A stretch of DNA of 64,000 nucleotides from Leifsonia williamsii (GTDB lineage Bacteria; Actinomycetota; Actinomycetes; Actinomycetales; Microbacteriaceae), in the NCBI RefSeq assembly GCF_030433685.1, contig NZ_JAROCF010000001.1:2046001-2110000 (forward strand). Direction: 5' to 3'. Of this stretch, positions 34,462 to 43,324 are shown in pieces (the stretch's first letter is position 1; every line of letters starts with the position of its first letter). A model generated the notes under the pieces. That model saw only the letters and a list, made by a program, of their open reading frames with translations, searched no databases and was not told the DNA's origin. Both the position numbers and the translations under genes were made by a program.

Positions 34462-34941
34462 ATGTCCCACCACACCCTGCCCGCGCACCACGACGCCGCC
34501 GAGCGTCCGAAGCGCCGCCGCATCTCCGGCATCGGCCGGGTGCTCGTCTTCGTGTACTTCGTCCTCGCCCTCGCGGCGACCGGTCGCAGCGTGTTCCAGA
34601 TCATCGACCGCTTCCAGGAGGCGCCGGTCGCCTTCACCCTGTCGGCCATCGCCGCCGTGGTCTACATCGTGGCGACGATCGCCCTGATCGCCCCCGGCCG
34701 GGTCTGGTACCGGATCGCGTGGGCGACGATCAGCTTCGAGCTGGCCGGCGTGCTGGTCGTCGGCACGCTGAGCCTGTTCGCGCCCGCGACGCTGGGCCTG
34801 AGCGACATCGACCCGTTCGGCCGCGACGCCACCGTGTGGTCGGTGTACGGGATGGGCTACCTCTTCGTGCCGCTGGCGCTGCCGATCCTCGGCCTGCTGT
34901 GGCTGCGCCGTCACCGGCCCGGCGCGGGAGCGGCCTCGTGA
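34462..34941 (+). CDS. Four-helix membrane protein upstream of ribF
   Basis: 159 residues: a basic cytoplasmic N terminus (HHDAAERPKRRRISG) and four membrane helices (VLVFVYFVLALAATGRSVF, AFTLSAIAAVVYIVATIAL, ISFELAGVLVVGTLSLF, GYLFVPLALPILGLLWL). Family unknown to me. Its end overlaps the ribF GTG (GTGA). TAGAAT (34449-34454) lies 7 nt before the ATG, so a leaderless promoter probably starts a small unit with ribF. Confidence 0.8.
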   Translation: MSHHTLPAHHDAAERPKRRRISGIGRVLVFVYFVLALAATGRSVFQIIDRFQEAPVAFTLSAIAAVVYIVATIALIAPGRVWYRIAWATISFELAGVLVVGTLSLFAPATLGLSDIDPFGRDATVWSVYGMGYLFVPLALPILGLLWLRRHRPGAGAAS

Positions 34942-35879
34942 AGGTCTACACCTCCGTCGCCGGGCTCCCGGACGGCTTCGGCCCGAGCGCGGTCACCATC
35001 GGCAAGTTCGACGGCGTGCACACCGGGCACCGGGCGGTCATCGACCGGCTGCGCCAGGTGGCGCAGGAGCGCGGTCTCACCACGGCCGTCATCACCTTCG
35101 ACCGCAATCCGCTGGAGCTGATCGCGCCCGAGAAGTGCCCGTCGTCGCTGGTGAGCAACGAGCAGAAGCTCGACCTGCTCGCCGGCACGGGCGTCGACGC
35201 GACGCTCATGCTCGCCTTCGACCGCTCGCTGGCCGATCTGCCGCCGGAGGAGTTCGTGCACCGCATCCTGGTCGACCGCCTCCACGCGGCCGCCGTGCTG
35301 GTGGGAAGCGACTTCCGCTATGGCGCGCGCGGCGCCGGCGACGTGGAGCTGCTGCGCGTGCTCGGTGCGAAGTACGGCTTCGAGGTGGTGCTGATCGACG
35401 ACGTCCGGCCCGAGCACGGCCGGCGCGTCTCCTCCACCTGGATCCGCGAGCTGCTCGCCGAGGGCGACGTGCGCCACGCGGCCCGGCTGCTCGGACACGT
35501 GCCGACCGTGCGCGGTCTCGTCGTGCACGGGGCGAAGCGCGGGCGCGAGCTCGGCTTCCCGACCGCGAACCTCTCGCCGGAGTCGGAGGGGCTCATCCCG
35601 GCCGACGGCGTCTACGCCGGCTGGCTCGCCGATGCGGGGGAGCGGTACCCGGCCGCGATCTCCGTCGGCAACAACCCGACGTTCGAGGGCGTGCCGCACA
35701 AGCAGGTGGAGGCGTACGTCCTCGACCGCGACCTCGACCTCTACGGGCACCGCGTCGAGGTGTCGTTCGTCGAGCGGATCCGTGGCATGGTCGCCTACGA
35801 GGGGATCGAGCCGCTGATCGCCCAGATCGCCGACGACGTCGAACACGCCAGGGGCATCCTGACCGCAGAGACCGCCTGA
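34938..35879 (+). CDS. ribF: Bifunctional riboflavin kinase / FAD synthetase
   Basis: Converts riboflavin to FMN and FAD (313 aa). N-terminal FMN adenylyltransferase with VTIGKFDGVHTGHRAVI and SSTWIRELLAEGDV; C-terminal flavokinase from about 185 with HGAKRGRELGFPTANLSPE, IPADGVYAGW and SVGNNPTFEG. GTG start overlaps the preceding stop; an alternative longer frame is not supported. Its stop overlaps the next ATG by one base (TGATG). Confidence 0.95.
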   Translation: MKVYTSVAGLPDGFGPSAVTIGKFDGVHTGHRAVIDRLRQVAQERGLTTAVITFDRNPLELIAPEKCPSSLVSNEQKLDLLAGTGVDATLMLAFDRSLADLPPEEFVHRILVDRLHAAAVLVGSDFRYGARGAGDVELLRVLGAKYGFEVVLIDDVRPEHGRRVSSTWIRELLAEGDVRHAARLLGHVPTVRGLVVHGAKRGRELGFPTANLSPESEGLIPADGVYAGWLADAGERYPAAISVGNNPTFEGVPHKQVEAYVLDRDLDLYGHRVEVSFVERIRGMVAYEGIEPLIAQIADDVEHARGILTAETA

Positions 35880-37105
35880 TGGCGGACGCCTCCGACGCCG
35901 CGGGAGCGCCGCGGCCGCTGTGGCATGGTCGCGCGATCGCGCTGGTCGGCATCCTGCTCGTCGCCGCCAACCTGCGGACCGCCGTCGCTGCGCTGTCGCC
36001 GATCTTCGCGGAGATCCGCACCGAGTTCCCCGTGTCGAGCATCGGCGTCGGGCTGCTCGGGATGCTGCCGCCGGTGTGCTTCGCCGTCTTCGGACTGGTC
36101 GCGCCCGCCTTCACGCGGCGGTTCAGCCTGGAGTCGGTGCTGCTGGCCGCGCTCGGGGTCATGCTGGCCGGGCATCTCGTCCGCGCGCTCGCGGGGTCGT
36201 TCCCGGTGCTCGCGCTCGGCTCGGCCATCACGTTCGCCGGGATGGGCGTCGGGAACGTGCTGCTGCCTCCGCTGGTCAAGCGGTACTTCCCCGACCGGAT
36301 CGGGCTTGTGACCGCTCTCTACGCGACCGTCATGTCGGTGAGCACGCTGCTGCCGCCGCTGATCGCGGTGCCCGTTGCGGACGCGGCAGGATGGCATGTC
36401 TCGGTCGGCATGTGGGCGCTGGTCAGCCTCCTCGCCGTCCTCCCGTGGCTGCGGATCATCGTGACGCACCGGCCGGCGCACCCCGGCAACGACGTGGAGG
36501 TGGAGGAGGCTCAGCCCGCGCTCGTCGGCCGCGTCTGGCACTCCGCCCTCGCCTGGGCGATGGCCGTCGTGTTCGCCGTGTCGAGCCTGAACGCCTACGC
36601 GATGTTCGCGTGGCTGCCGCAGCTGCTGCACGACGTGGCGGGGACGCCGCCCGCCGAAGCGGGGGCGCTGCTGTCCGTGTATGCCGCGATGGGAATCCCC
36701 GCCGGACTGCTCGTGCCGCTGCTCGCCGCGCGGATGCGGAACGTGGCCGTCGTCATCTACGCCGCCGTCGCGTTCTTCGTCGTGGGGTACCTCGGCCTGA
36801 TCCTGGTCCCGTCGACCGCGACCTGGCTGTGGGTGACGCTGGCGGGGCTCGGGCCGCTGCTGTTCCCGCTGTGCCTGGTGCTGATCAACAAGCGCACACG
36901 CACGCACGAGGGGTCGGTGGCACTCAGCGGCTTCACGCAGGGGCTGGGCTACACGCTCGGCGCGCTCGGCCCGTTCGTGGTCGGGCTGCTGCACCAGCTG
37001 ACGGAGTCGTGGACCGCCGCGCTGATCTTCCTCACCGCGACCGCGCTGGCCGCTGCCGCCGCCGGCGCGGTCGTCGCCCGCCCGCACTACCTCGAGGACC
37101 GCTAG
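35879..37105 (+). CDS. MFS transporter, CynX/NimT type
   Basis: 408-residue transporter with 12 predicted helices. The opening block ALVGILLVAANLRTAVAALSP and the following IFAEI..F, plus ITFAGMGVGNVLLPPLVKRYFP, are characteristic of the CynX/NimT (cyanate/2-nitroimidazole) branch of MFS. Coupled to ribF by a TGATG overlap, perhaps only by chance of compaction. Substrate unknown. Confidence 0.87.
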   Translation: MADASDAAGAPRPLWHGRAIALVGILLVAANLRTAVAALSPIFAEIRTEFPVSSIGVGLLGMLPPVCFAVFGLVAPAFTRRFSLESVLLAALGVMLAGHLVRALAGSFPVLALGSAITFAGMGVGNVLLPPLVKRYFPDRIGLVTALYATVMSVSTLLPPLIAVPVADAAGWHVSVGMWALVSLLAVLPWLRIIVTHRPAHPGNDVEVEEAQPALVGRVWHSALAWAMAVVFAVSSLNAYAMFAWLPQLLHDVAGTPPAEAGALLSVYAAMGIPAGLLVPLLAARMRNVAVVIYAAVAFFVVGYLGLILVPSTATWLWVTLAGLGPLLFPLCLVLINKRTRTHEGSVALSGFTQGLGYTLGALGPFVVGLLHQLTESWTAALIFLTATALAAAAAGAVVARPHYLEDR

Positions 37106-37113
37106 CCACGCGC

Positions 37114-37204
37114 GCCGAGTACGCGCATCCTCCCTCCGAAACCGCCGAGTACGCGCATTGTCCGCGTACTCGGCGGTTTTCGGGCGAGATCGCGCGTACT
37201 CGCG
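37114..37204. terminator. Dispersed palindromic element / bidirectional terminator, copy 2
   Basis: GCCGAGTACGCGCAT at 37114-37128 repeats at 37144-37158 (30-bp spacing). The second copy forms a 17-bp stem (37139-37155 with 37163-37179; core CCGCCGAGTACGCG / CGCGTACTCGGCGG), loop CATTGTC, flanked by AAA and TTTT, a good terminator in both directions. A further partial inverted copy, GCGCGTACTCGCGGG, ends near 37206. Shares sequence and layout with 29745-29804. Confidence 0.8.
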
Positions 37205-37210
37205 GGACGG

Positions 37211-38167
37211 CTACGCGGGGAGGAGGGTCGCGCGGTGGATGAGGGCGGCCGCGCCGATCAGGGGCCCCTCGGAGGAGAGGGCGCTCGGGACGATCCGCAC
37301 CTTGCGCACGAACGGGAAGTAGTGGTGGTCGATGACCTCGCGCATCCGGTCGAACAGGTCGGGCGTCGAGTGCGAGAAGCCGCCCCCGATCGCCACCAGC
37401 TCCAGATCGAGCAGCGCGGTCGCCGAGGCGATGGCGCGGCCGACCGCCTGACCGGTGCGGGCGATCGCGTCGCGCGCGATCGGGTCGCCCGCGGCGTACG
37501 CGGCCGCGAGCTCCTCGCCGGTCGTGCCCGCGAAGCCCTGCGTGCGCGCCCAGGCGACGGTGTGCGGGCCGGAGGCCATGGCCTCCAGCGCCGACGCGTT
37601 GCCGAAGGTGTCCTCGCCGACGATGTCGCCGACCTCCACGTGGCCGATGTGCCCGGCGTTTCCGGTCGGGCCGGTGATGACGCGGCCGTCGACGATGAGG
37701 CCGCCGCCGATGCCGGTCGAGATGACCATGCCCATGACGTTGTCGACGCCCTGCGCGGCGCCCACCCAGTGCTCGGCCATCGTGATCGCGACGCCGTCCA
37801 TCTCCAGGGTGACCGGGATGTCGAGGCCGAGACCGCCTTCGCCGGCGCCGACCACCGACGCGATGAAGTCGCGCAGCGGATAGTCGCGCCAGTCCGGCAC
37901 GTTGAGCGGCGAGACGAGCCCGCGGCGGCGGTCGATCGGACCGGCGCAGCCGATGCCGACGCCGACGATCTCCGCACCCTCCGGCAGGGCGGAGGCCGCG
38001 GCGCGCACGACGTCGCCGACCGACGACTCGAGGTCGGCGACCGAGGCGGTGCGGCCGGTGGGGCGGCGGTGACGGGAGTCGGGGACGAGGCGGCCGTCGC
38101 TGTCGACGAGGGCGGCCTCGACCTTGGTCCCGCCGAAGTCGACGGCGAGGGCGAGGGGAGTCAGCAC
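37211..38167 (-). CDS. ROK family sugar kinase
   Basis: 318-residue ROK protein: phosphate loop LAVDFGGTKVEAALVD (about 7-22), sugar-site segment NVPDW, VISTGIGGGLIVDG, and GNAGHIGHVEVG. The zinc-binding CxCGxxGCxE motif that normally follows GHxxH is absent; the sequence reads VGDIVGEDTFGNASALEAMASG-like without cysteines. Probably still a kinase acting on glucose or a related sugar. GTG 38167 is preferred because TATCGT (38179-38174) lies 6 nt upstream; an ATG at 38200 would sit inside the palindromic operator. Confidence 0.85.
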   Translation of the reverse strand: MLTPLALAVDFGGTKVEAALVDSDGRLVPDSRHRRPTGRTASVADLESSVGDVVRAAASALPEGAEIVGVGIGCAGPIDRRRGLVSPLNVPDWRDYPLRDFIASVVGAGEGGLGLDIPVTLEMDGVAITMAEHWVGAAQGVDNVMGMVISTGIGGGLIVDGRVITGPTGNAGHIGHVEVGDIVGEDTFGNASALEAMASGPHTVAWARTQGFAGTTGEELAAAYAAGDPIARDAIARTGQAVGRAIASATALLDLELVAIGGGFSHSTPDLFDRMREVIDHHYFPFVRKVRIVPSALSSEGPLIGAAALIHRATLLPA

Positions 38168-38193
38168 CCTGCAACGATAGACGAGAAGCCGGA

Positions 38194-38207
38194 TGCTCAT
38201 TTGAGCA
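38194..38207. promoter_or_regulatory. Palindrome between ROK kinase and SorC/DeoR-type regulator
   Basis: TGCTCA-TT-TGAGCA, perfect 6-bp arms, in the short divergent region; a candidate operator for the adjacent regulator, able to act on both promoters (TATCGT toward the kinase, TACACT at 38236-38241 toward the regulator). Confidence 0.6.
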
Positions 38208-38247
38208 GCCGATGCGCATGCGTTGCACCTCTGCCTACACTGTTCTG

Positions 38248-39243
38248 GTGGCCCTGAACGATACCGACGAGATCCTCGCCGTGAAAGCCGCAGAGCTGTA
38301 CTACGAGGCGGGCAAGACCCAGGACGAGATCGGCGTCGCCCTCAACGTGAGCAGGTGGAAGGTCGGCCGCCTGCTCGTCGCCGCGCGCGAGCACGGCTTC
38401 GTCCGGATCGAGATCGTGCACCCCTCCGCCCGCCGCTTCTCGCTGGAGCGCGAGCTGTGCGGGTTCTACGGACTGGAGGACGCCGTCGTCGTCCCGGCGG
38501 CCGAGTCCGACGCCGACGTGCAGGCCCGCGTGGCGCAGGCCGCCGCCGACTACCTGACCACCCTCCGTCCGGTCCCGCGCACGCTCGGCGTGAGCTGGGG
38601 CCGCACGCTGCACGCTGTCGCCGCGCGCCTCCGCCCCGGCTGGGCCGTCGGCGTGAACCCCGTGCAGATCAACGGGAGCGTGTCGAGCACCCGGCAGGCG
38701 ACCGCCGCCGCCGACACCGCCGTCGTCATGGCGCGCAAGGCCCAGGGCACCGCGACGCTCCTCCCGAGTCCGGCGATCTTCGAGCACGCGGCGACCCGTC
38801 GCGCGATCGAGGCCGACCGGTCGGTGCAGTCCGTGCTGCAGCTCGCCCGCAGCGCGAACGCCTACCTGTTCAGCGCGGGCGTGGTCGACGCCAGCTCGGT
38901 GCACGTCGACTCCGGCTACCTCTCGTCGTCGGACGTCGCCGGCCTCGCCGCGAAGGGCGCCGTCGGCGACGTCGTCGGGCGCTTCATCACCGACACCGGC
39001 GCTGTCGCCGACCCCGAGCTCGACGGCCGCACGCTCGGCATCTCGCTGGAGGAGCTGCGCTCCGCCCGCACGAGCATCGCCGTCATCGCCGGCGAGGCGA
39101 AGCACCGGGTCGCCCACGCCGTCGTCGCGAGCGGGCTCTGCACCACGCTCATCACCGACGAGGCCACCGCCAACGACCTCCTCGGCCGCTCGGTCCCCTC
39201 TCAGGACCGCACCGGCTCCGACGCCATCACAGTGAAGGAATGA
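38248..39243 (+). CDS. Sugar-binding transcriptional regulator, SorC/DeoR type
   Basis: 331-residue regulator. N-terminal helix-turn-helix (about 13-49: AELYYEAGKTQDEIGVALN, VSRWKVGRLLVAAREHG) and a C-terminal sugar-phosphate-binding domain (LGVSWGRTL, INGSVSS, GVVDASS, GDVVGRFITDTG) as in DeoR of B. subtilis. It is directly upstream of deoC, so it most likely senses deoxyribose phosphate. GTG 38248 is chosen: TACACT sits 6 nt upstream and the first residues are typical; a longer start at 38212 is less likely. Confidence 0.9.
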   Translation: MALNDTDEILAVKAAELYYEAGKTQDEIGVALNVSRWKVGRLLVAAREHGFVRIEIVHPSARRFSLERELCGFYGLEDAVVVPAAESDADVQARVAQAAADYLTTLRPVPRTLGVSWGRTLHAVAARLRPGWAVGVNPVQINGSVSSTRQATAAADTAVVMARKAQGTATLLPSPAIFEHAATRRAIEADRSVQSVLQLARSANAYLFSAGVVDASSVHVDSGYLSSSDVAGLAAKGAVGDVVGRFITDTGAVADPELDGRTLGISLEELRSARTSIAVIAGEAKHRVAHAVVASGLCTTLITDEATANDLLGRSVPSQDRTGSDAITVKE

Positions 39244-39244
39244 C

Positions 39245-40273
39245 GTGACCATCGAATCCACCACCCCGCCCGTGCGCGCGCTCGCGCCGGCGGCCCGCGC
39301 CGTGGAGGTGCTGGGCGGCGACCTGACCGAAGGCTCGCTGCGCCGCTACCTCGGCGGCATCCCCGGTGTCGACGCCGTCGGCCTGGAGCAGCGGGCGGCC
39401 GGACTCGGCACCCGCTCGATCAAGACCTCCAGCAAGGCCTGGGCGCTCGACAAGGTGATCGAGCTGATCGACCTGACGACGCTCGAGGGCTCCGACACCC
39501 CCGGCAAGGTCCGGTCGCTCGTCGCCAAGGCGATCACGCCCGACCCGTCCGACCCGGCCACGCCGCGACCGGCCGCTGTCTGCGTGTACGGCGACATGGT
39601 CCCGTACGCGGTGGAGGCGCTCGGCGCGCACCACTACGCCGCGGACACCGACGCGGGCATCGCCGTCGCCGCGGTGGCGACCGCGTTCCCGAGCGGCCGC
39701 GCGTCCCTCCCCGTGAAGCTCGCGGACACCCGCGACGCCGTCGCCGCCGGGGCCGACGAGATCGACATGGTCATCGACCGCGGCGCCTTCCTCTCCGGCC
39801 GGTACGGACTCGTCTTCGATGAGATCGTGGCCGTCAAGGAGGCGTGCCGCCGCGAGGACGGCACCTCCGCCCACCTCAAGGTCATCCTCGAGACCGGCGA
39901 GCTGAACACCTACGACAACATCCGCCGCGCCTCCTGGCTGAGCATCCTCGCCGGCGCCGACTTCATCAAGACGTCGACCGGCAAGGTGAGCCCCGCCGCG
40001 ACGCTGCCCACCACCCTGCTGATGCTGGAGGTCGTGCGCGACTGGCACCTCCTCACCGGTGAGGAGATCGGGGTGAAGCCGGCGGGCGGCATCCGCTCGG
40101 CCAAGGACGCCATCAAGTACCTCGTCACGGTCGCCGAGACCGTCGGCGAGCACTGGCTGCAGCCGCACCTGTTCCGGTTCGGCGCCTCCAGCCTCCTCAA
40201 CGACGTGCTGCTGCAGCGCCAGAAGGTGGCCACCGGCCACTACTCCGGCGCCGACTACGTGACGATCGACTGA
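39245..40273 (+). CDS. deoC: Deoxyribose-phosphate aldolase
   Basis: Cleaves 2-deoxyribose 5-phosphate to glyceraldehyde 3-phosphate and acetaldehyde. 342 aa, longer than the E. coli enzyme, with an N-terminal extension. Schiff-base Lys242 in GADFIKTSTGK and the second active-site Lys in GVKPAGGIR; LIDLTTLEG holds the early acidic block. GTG starts one base after the regulator stop. The acetaldehyde product is probably taken by the downstream dehydrogenase. Confidence 0.94.
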   Translation: MTIESTTPPVRALAPAARAVEVLGGDLTEGSLRRYLGGIPGVDAVGLEQRAAGLGTRSIKTSSKAWALDKVIELIDLTTLEGSDTPGKVRSLVAKAITPDPSDPATPRPAAVCVYGDMVPYAVEALGAHHYAADTDAGIAVAAVATAFPSGRASLPVKLADTRDAVAAGADEIDMVIDRGAFLSGRYGLVFDEIVAVKEACRREDGTSAHLKVILETGELNTYDNIRRASWLSILAGADFIKTSTGKVSPAATLPTTLLMLEVVRDWHLLTGEEIGVKPAGGIRSAKDAIKYLVTVAETVGEHWLQPHLFRFGASSLLNDVLLQRQKVATGHYSGADYVTID

Positions 40274-40295
40274 CCCTCCACCCCGAAGGCACACC

Positions 40296-41792
40296 ATGAG
40301 CTTCCTCGAATACGCCCCGGCCCCCGAGTCGCGGTCGATCCTCACCCTCCGCGACCAGTACGGCCTCTTCATCGACGGCGAGTTCGTCGACGGGAGCGGC
40401 ACGCCGTTCCAGACCATCTCGCCCGCGACGGAGGAGCACATCGCGACGATCGCGACGGCCGACGCCGCCGACGTCGACCGCGCGGTGACCGCCGCCCGCC
40501 GCGCCTACGACCGCGTCTGGTCGCGGATGAGCGGCAGCGACCGCGGCAAGTACCTGTTCCGCATCGCGCGCCTCGTCCAGGAGCGCGCACGCGAGCTCGC
40601 CGTCGCCGAGAGCCTCGACAACGGCAAGCCGATCAAGGAGAGCAGGGATGTCGACGTCCCGCTCGTCGCGGCCTGGTTCTTCTACTACGCGGGCTGGGCC
40701 GACAAGCTGGAGCACGCGGGCCTCGGGCCTGCGCCGCGCGCCCTCGGCGTCGCCGCGCAGGTGATCCCGTGGAACTTCCCGCTGCTCATGCTGGCGTGGA
40801 AGATCGCACCGGCTCTCGCGGCGGGCAACACCGTCGTGCTGAAGCCGGCGGAGACCACGCCGCTGACCGCGCTGCTGTTCGCCGAGATCGTGCAGCAGGC
40901 CGACCTCCCCGCCGGCGTCGTCAACATCGTGACGGGCGCGGGGGAGACCGGCCGCGAGCTGGTCTCGCACCCCGACGTGAACAAGGTCGCCTTCACCGGC
41001 TCCACCGCCGTCGGCCGCGAGATCGCGCGCTCGGTCGCGGGCACCGACAAGAAGCTGACCCTGGAGCTCGGCGGCAAGGCGGCGAACATCGTCTTCGACG
41101 ACGCGCCGATCGACCAGGCCGTCGAGGGCATCGTCAACGGCATCTTCTTCAACCAGGGCCACGTGTGCTGCGCGGGCAGCCGCCTCCTGGTGCAGGAGAG
41201 CGTGCACGACGAGGTCGTCGACCGGCTCAAGCGCCGGCTGTCGACTCTGCGCCTCGGCGACCCGCTCGACAAGAACACCGACATCGGCGCGATCAACAGC
41301 GCCGAGCAGCTGCAGCGCATCCGCGAGCTCTCCGACATCGGGGAGGCGGAGGGCGCCGACCGCTGGACCGCCGACTGCGCGATCCCGGAGAACGGCTTCT
41401 GGTTCGCGCCGACGATCTTCGACAACGTCTCGACCAGCCACCGGATCGCCCGTGAGGAGATCTTCGGCCCTGTGCTCTCGGTGCTGACCTTCCGCACCCC
41501 GGCCGAGGCCATCGCCAAGGCCAACAACACGCCGTACGGCCTCTCGGCCGGCATCTGGAGCGACAAGGGCAGCCGCATCCTCGCGATCGCCGACAAGCTG
41601 CGCGCCGGTGTGGTCTGGGCCAACACCTTCAACCGCTTCGACCCGGCCAGCCCCTTCGGCGGCTACAAGGAGTCGGGCTACGGCCGCGAGGGCGGCCGTC
41701 ACGGTCTCGGCGCCTACCTGGTGCCGGGCCGCTCGCTGTCCGCCGCCACCACCATCCCCGCCCGCCTGACCCGCAAGGGAGCGACGAAATGA
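40296..41792 (+). CDS. Aldehyde dehydrogenase, NAD(P)-dependent
   Basis: 498-residue aldehyde dehydrogenase. Cofactor site VIPWNFPLLMLAWKIAPALA and FTGSTAVGREIA, glutamate in LELGGKAANIVF, catalytic Cys291 in GHVCCAGSR, and EIFGPVLSV. In this operon it is well placed to oxidise acetaldehyde from DeoC. Its stop overlaps the start of the next, shortened homologue (ATGA). Confidence 0.93.
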   Translation: MSFLEYAPAPESRSILTLRDQYGLFIDGEFVDGSGTPFQTISPATEEHIATIATADAADVDRAVTAARRAYDRVWSRMSGSDRGKYLFRIARLVQERARELAVAESLDNGKPIKESRDVDVPLVAAWFFYYAGWADKLEHAGLGPAPRALGVAAQVIPWNFPLLMLAWKIAPALAAGNTVVLKPAETTPLTALLFAEIVQQADLPAGVVNIVTGAGETGRELVSHPDVNKVAFTGSTAVGREIARSVAGTDKKLTLELGGKAANIVFDDAPIDQAVEGIVNGIFFNQGHVCCAGSRLLVQESVHDEVVDRLKRRLSTLRLGDPLDKNTDIGAINSAEQLQRIRELSDIGEAEGADRWTADCAIPENGFWFAPTIFDNVSTSHRIAREEIFGPVLSVLTFRTPAEAIAKANNTPYGLSAGIWSDKGSRILAIADKLRAGVVWANTFNRFDPASPFGGYKESGYGREGGRHGLGAYLVPGRSLSAATTIPARLTRKGATK

Positions 41793-42649
41793 GCCGTTTG
41801 GCCGTGCCGAAGACCTACAAGCTCTATATCGGCGGGAAGTTCCCCCGCAGCGAGTCGGGCCGCACCTACGAGGTACTCTCCGCCAAGGGCGCGTTCCTCG
41901 CGAACGCGGCGAAGGGCTCCCGCAAGGACGCCCGTGACGCCGTGGTCGCCGCGCGCGGCGCGCTCTCCGGCTGGGCCGGGGCGACGGCGTACAACCGCGG
42001 GCAGGTCCTCTACCGGATCGCGGAGCTGATGGAGGGCCGCCGGGCCCAGTTCATCGACGAGATCCGCCAGGCCGAGGGCGTCTCCGAGGCCGCGGCCGGT
42101 GCGCAGGTCGACGAGGCCATCGACCGTTGGGTCTGGTACGCCGGGTGGGCGGACAAGTTCGCGCAGGTCGCGGGCAACGCCAACCCGGTCGCCGGACCGT
42201 ACTTCAACATCTCGGTGCCGGAGCCGACCGGTGTCGTCGGCGTGATCGCGCCGCAGGACTCCAGCCTCCTCGGCTTCGTGAGCGCCATCGCTCCGGTGCT
42301 CGTCGCGGGCAACACGGTCGTCGTGGTGGCGAGCGAGCGCTTCCCGCTCTCGGCGATCAGCCTCAGCGAGGTGCTCGCGACGAGCGACGTGCCGGGCGGC
42401 GTGGTCAACATCCTCACCGGCTCCCCGGCCGAGATCGCGCCATGGCTCGCGTCGCACGCCGACGTCAACGCGCTCGACCTGGTCGGCGCGGGAGCGCTCG
42501 ACTGGGTGGACCTGCAGATCGCGGCGGCCGAGACGCTCAAGCGCGTGCTGACGCCGGAGAACGGACCGGACGCGGCGGCGCCGTCGCTCGACCGGATCGC
42601 GTTCTTCACCGAGACGAAGACGGTCTGGCACACCAAGTCGCTGATCTGA
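41789..42649 (+). CDS. Shortened aldehyde dehydrogenase homologue lacking catalytic domain
   Basis: 286 residues with the N-terminal aldehyde dehydrogenase fold (YIGGKFPRSESGRTYEV, GVVGVIAPQDSSLLGFVSA, APVLVAGNTVVVVASE) but no region with the catalytic Cys; after GALDWVD it jumps to a short C-terminal end ETKTVWHTK. The Glu of LELGG is also missing. Frame is intact and coupled to the active enzyme by a 4-nt overlap, so it is a maintained gene rather than debris. May form a hetero-complex or scaffold. Confidence 0.8.
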   Translation: MSRLAVPKTYKLYIGGKFPRSESGRTYEVLSAKGAFLANAAKGSRKDARDAVVAARGALSGWAGATAYNRGQVLYRIAELMEGRRAQFIDEIRQAEGVSEAAAGAQVDEAIDRWVWYAGWADKFAQVAGNANPVAGPYFNISVPEPTGVVGVIAPQDSSLLGFVSAIAPVLVAGNTVVVVASERFPLSAISLSEVLATSDVPGGVVNILTGSPAEIAPWLASHADVNALDLVGAGALDWVDLQIAAAETLKRVLTPENGPDAAAPSLDRIAFFTETKTVWHTKSLI

Positions 42650-42730
42650 CCCGGTCGTCCGGCCCTCCCCGCCCTCCTTCCGACCTCGCTCGATGTGAGG
42701 GAGGATGGAGGGGAGGCGAGGAGGGCGCGG

Positions 42731-43324
42731 ATGACGGATGGATACGGAACGGGTCATGGCCCGCTGGTCCTCGTCGGTGACAGCCTGACGCGCAACGGCG
42801 ACTGGCCCGCGCTGCTGCCGGGCGAGGACATCGTCAACCTCGGGGTCGCGGGCGACACCTCCGACGACGTGATCGCCCGGCTCGACCAGATCGTCGAGAC
42901 CCGGCCCGCCGTGGTCGCACTGCTGGTCGGGACGAACGACCTGGCCTGGCGACGCTCGGTCGAGCACATCGTGCGCAATGTCGAGACCATCCTGGTCACG
43001 CTGCGCAAGGAGCTGCCGGAGGGGCGCATCCTGGCGCAGTCGGTGCTGCCGCGCGGGCGCGAGTTCGCCGACCAGATCCGTGACGTCAACCGGCACCTCT
43101 GGCAGTTCGCGCCGACGGTGCACGCCGGCTGGCTCGATCTCTGGCCGGCGATGGCACAGGAGGACGGGGAGCTGCACCCGGCGTTCACGGAGGACGGCCT
43201 CCACCTCACCGCGGAGGGCTACCAGGCCTGGGCCGGCGAGCTGGCCCCCGCGCTGGAGCGGGTGCGGCAGCAGCCGCCCTCGAGCCGCGCGATCCAGCTC
43301 CCGAACCTGGGCGGTTCCGCTTAA
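42731..43324 (+). CDS. SGNH/GDSL hydrolase
   Basis: 197-residue esterase of the SGNH fold without a signal peptide. Block I VGDSLT with Ser18, block II GVAGDTSDD, block III GTNDLA, block V DGLHLTAEGY with the Asp-His pair. Substrate unknown (lipids, acetylated sugars and thioesters are typical). ATG 42731 follows a GAGGAGGG run. It is convergent with the M20 gene and their stop codons overlap in TTAA. Confidence 0.88.
   Translation: MTDGYGTGHGPLVLVGDSLTRNGDWPALLPGEDIVNLGVAGDTSDDVIARLDQIVETRPAVVALLVGTNDLAWRRSVEHIVRNVETILVTLRKELPEGRILAQSVLPRGREFADQIRDVNRHLWQFAPTVHAGWLDLWPAMAQEDGELHPAFTEDGLHLTAEGYQAWAGELAPALERVRQQPPSSRAIQLPNLGGSA

Noticed and set aside
41789..42649. Calling the short aldehyde dehydrogenase a pseudogene
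   Set aside because: The frame is intact, coupled to its neighbour and ends cleanly, so it looks like a maintained short form.
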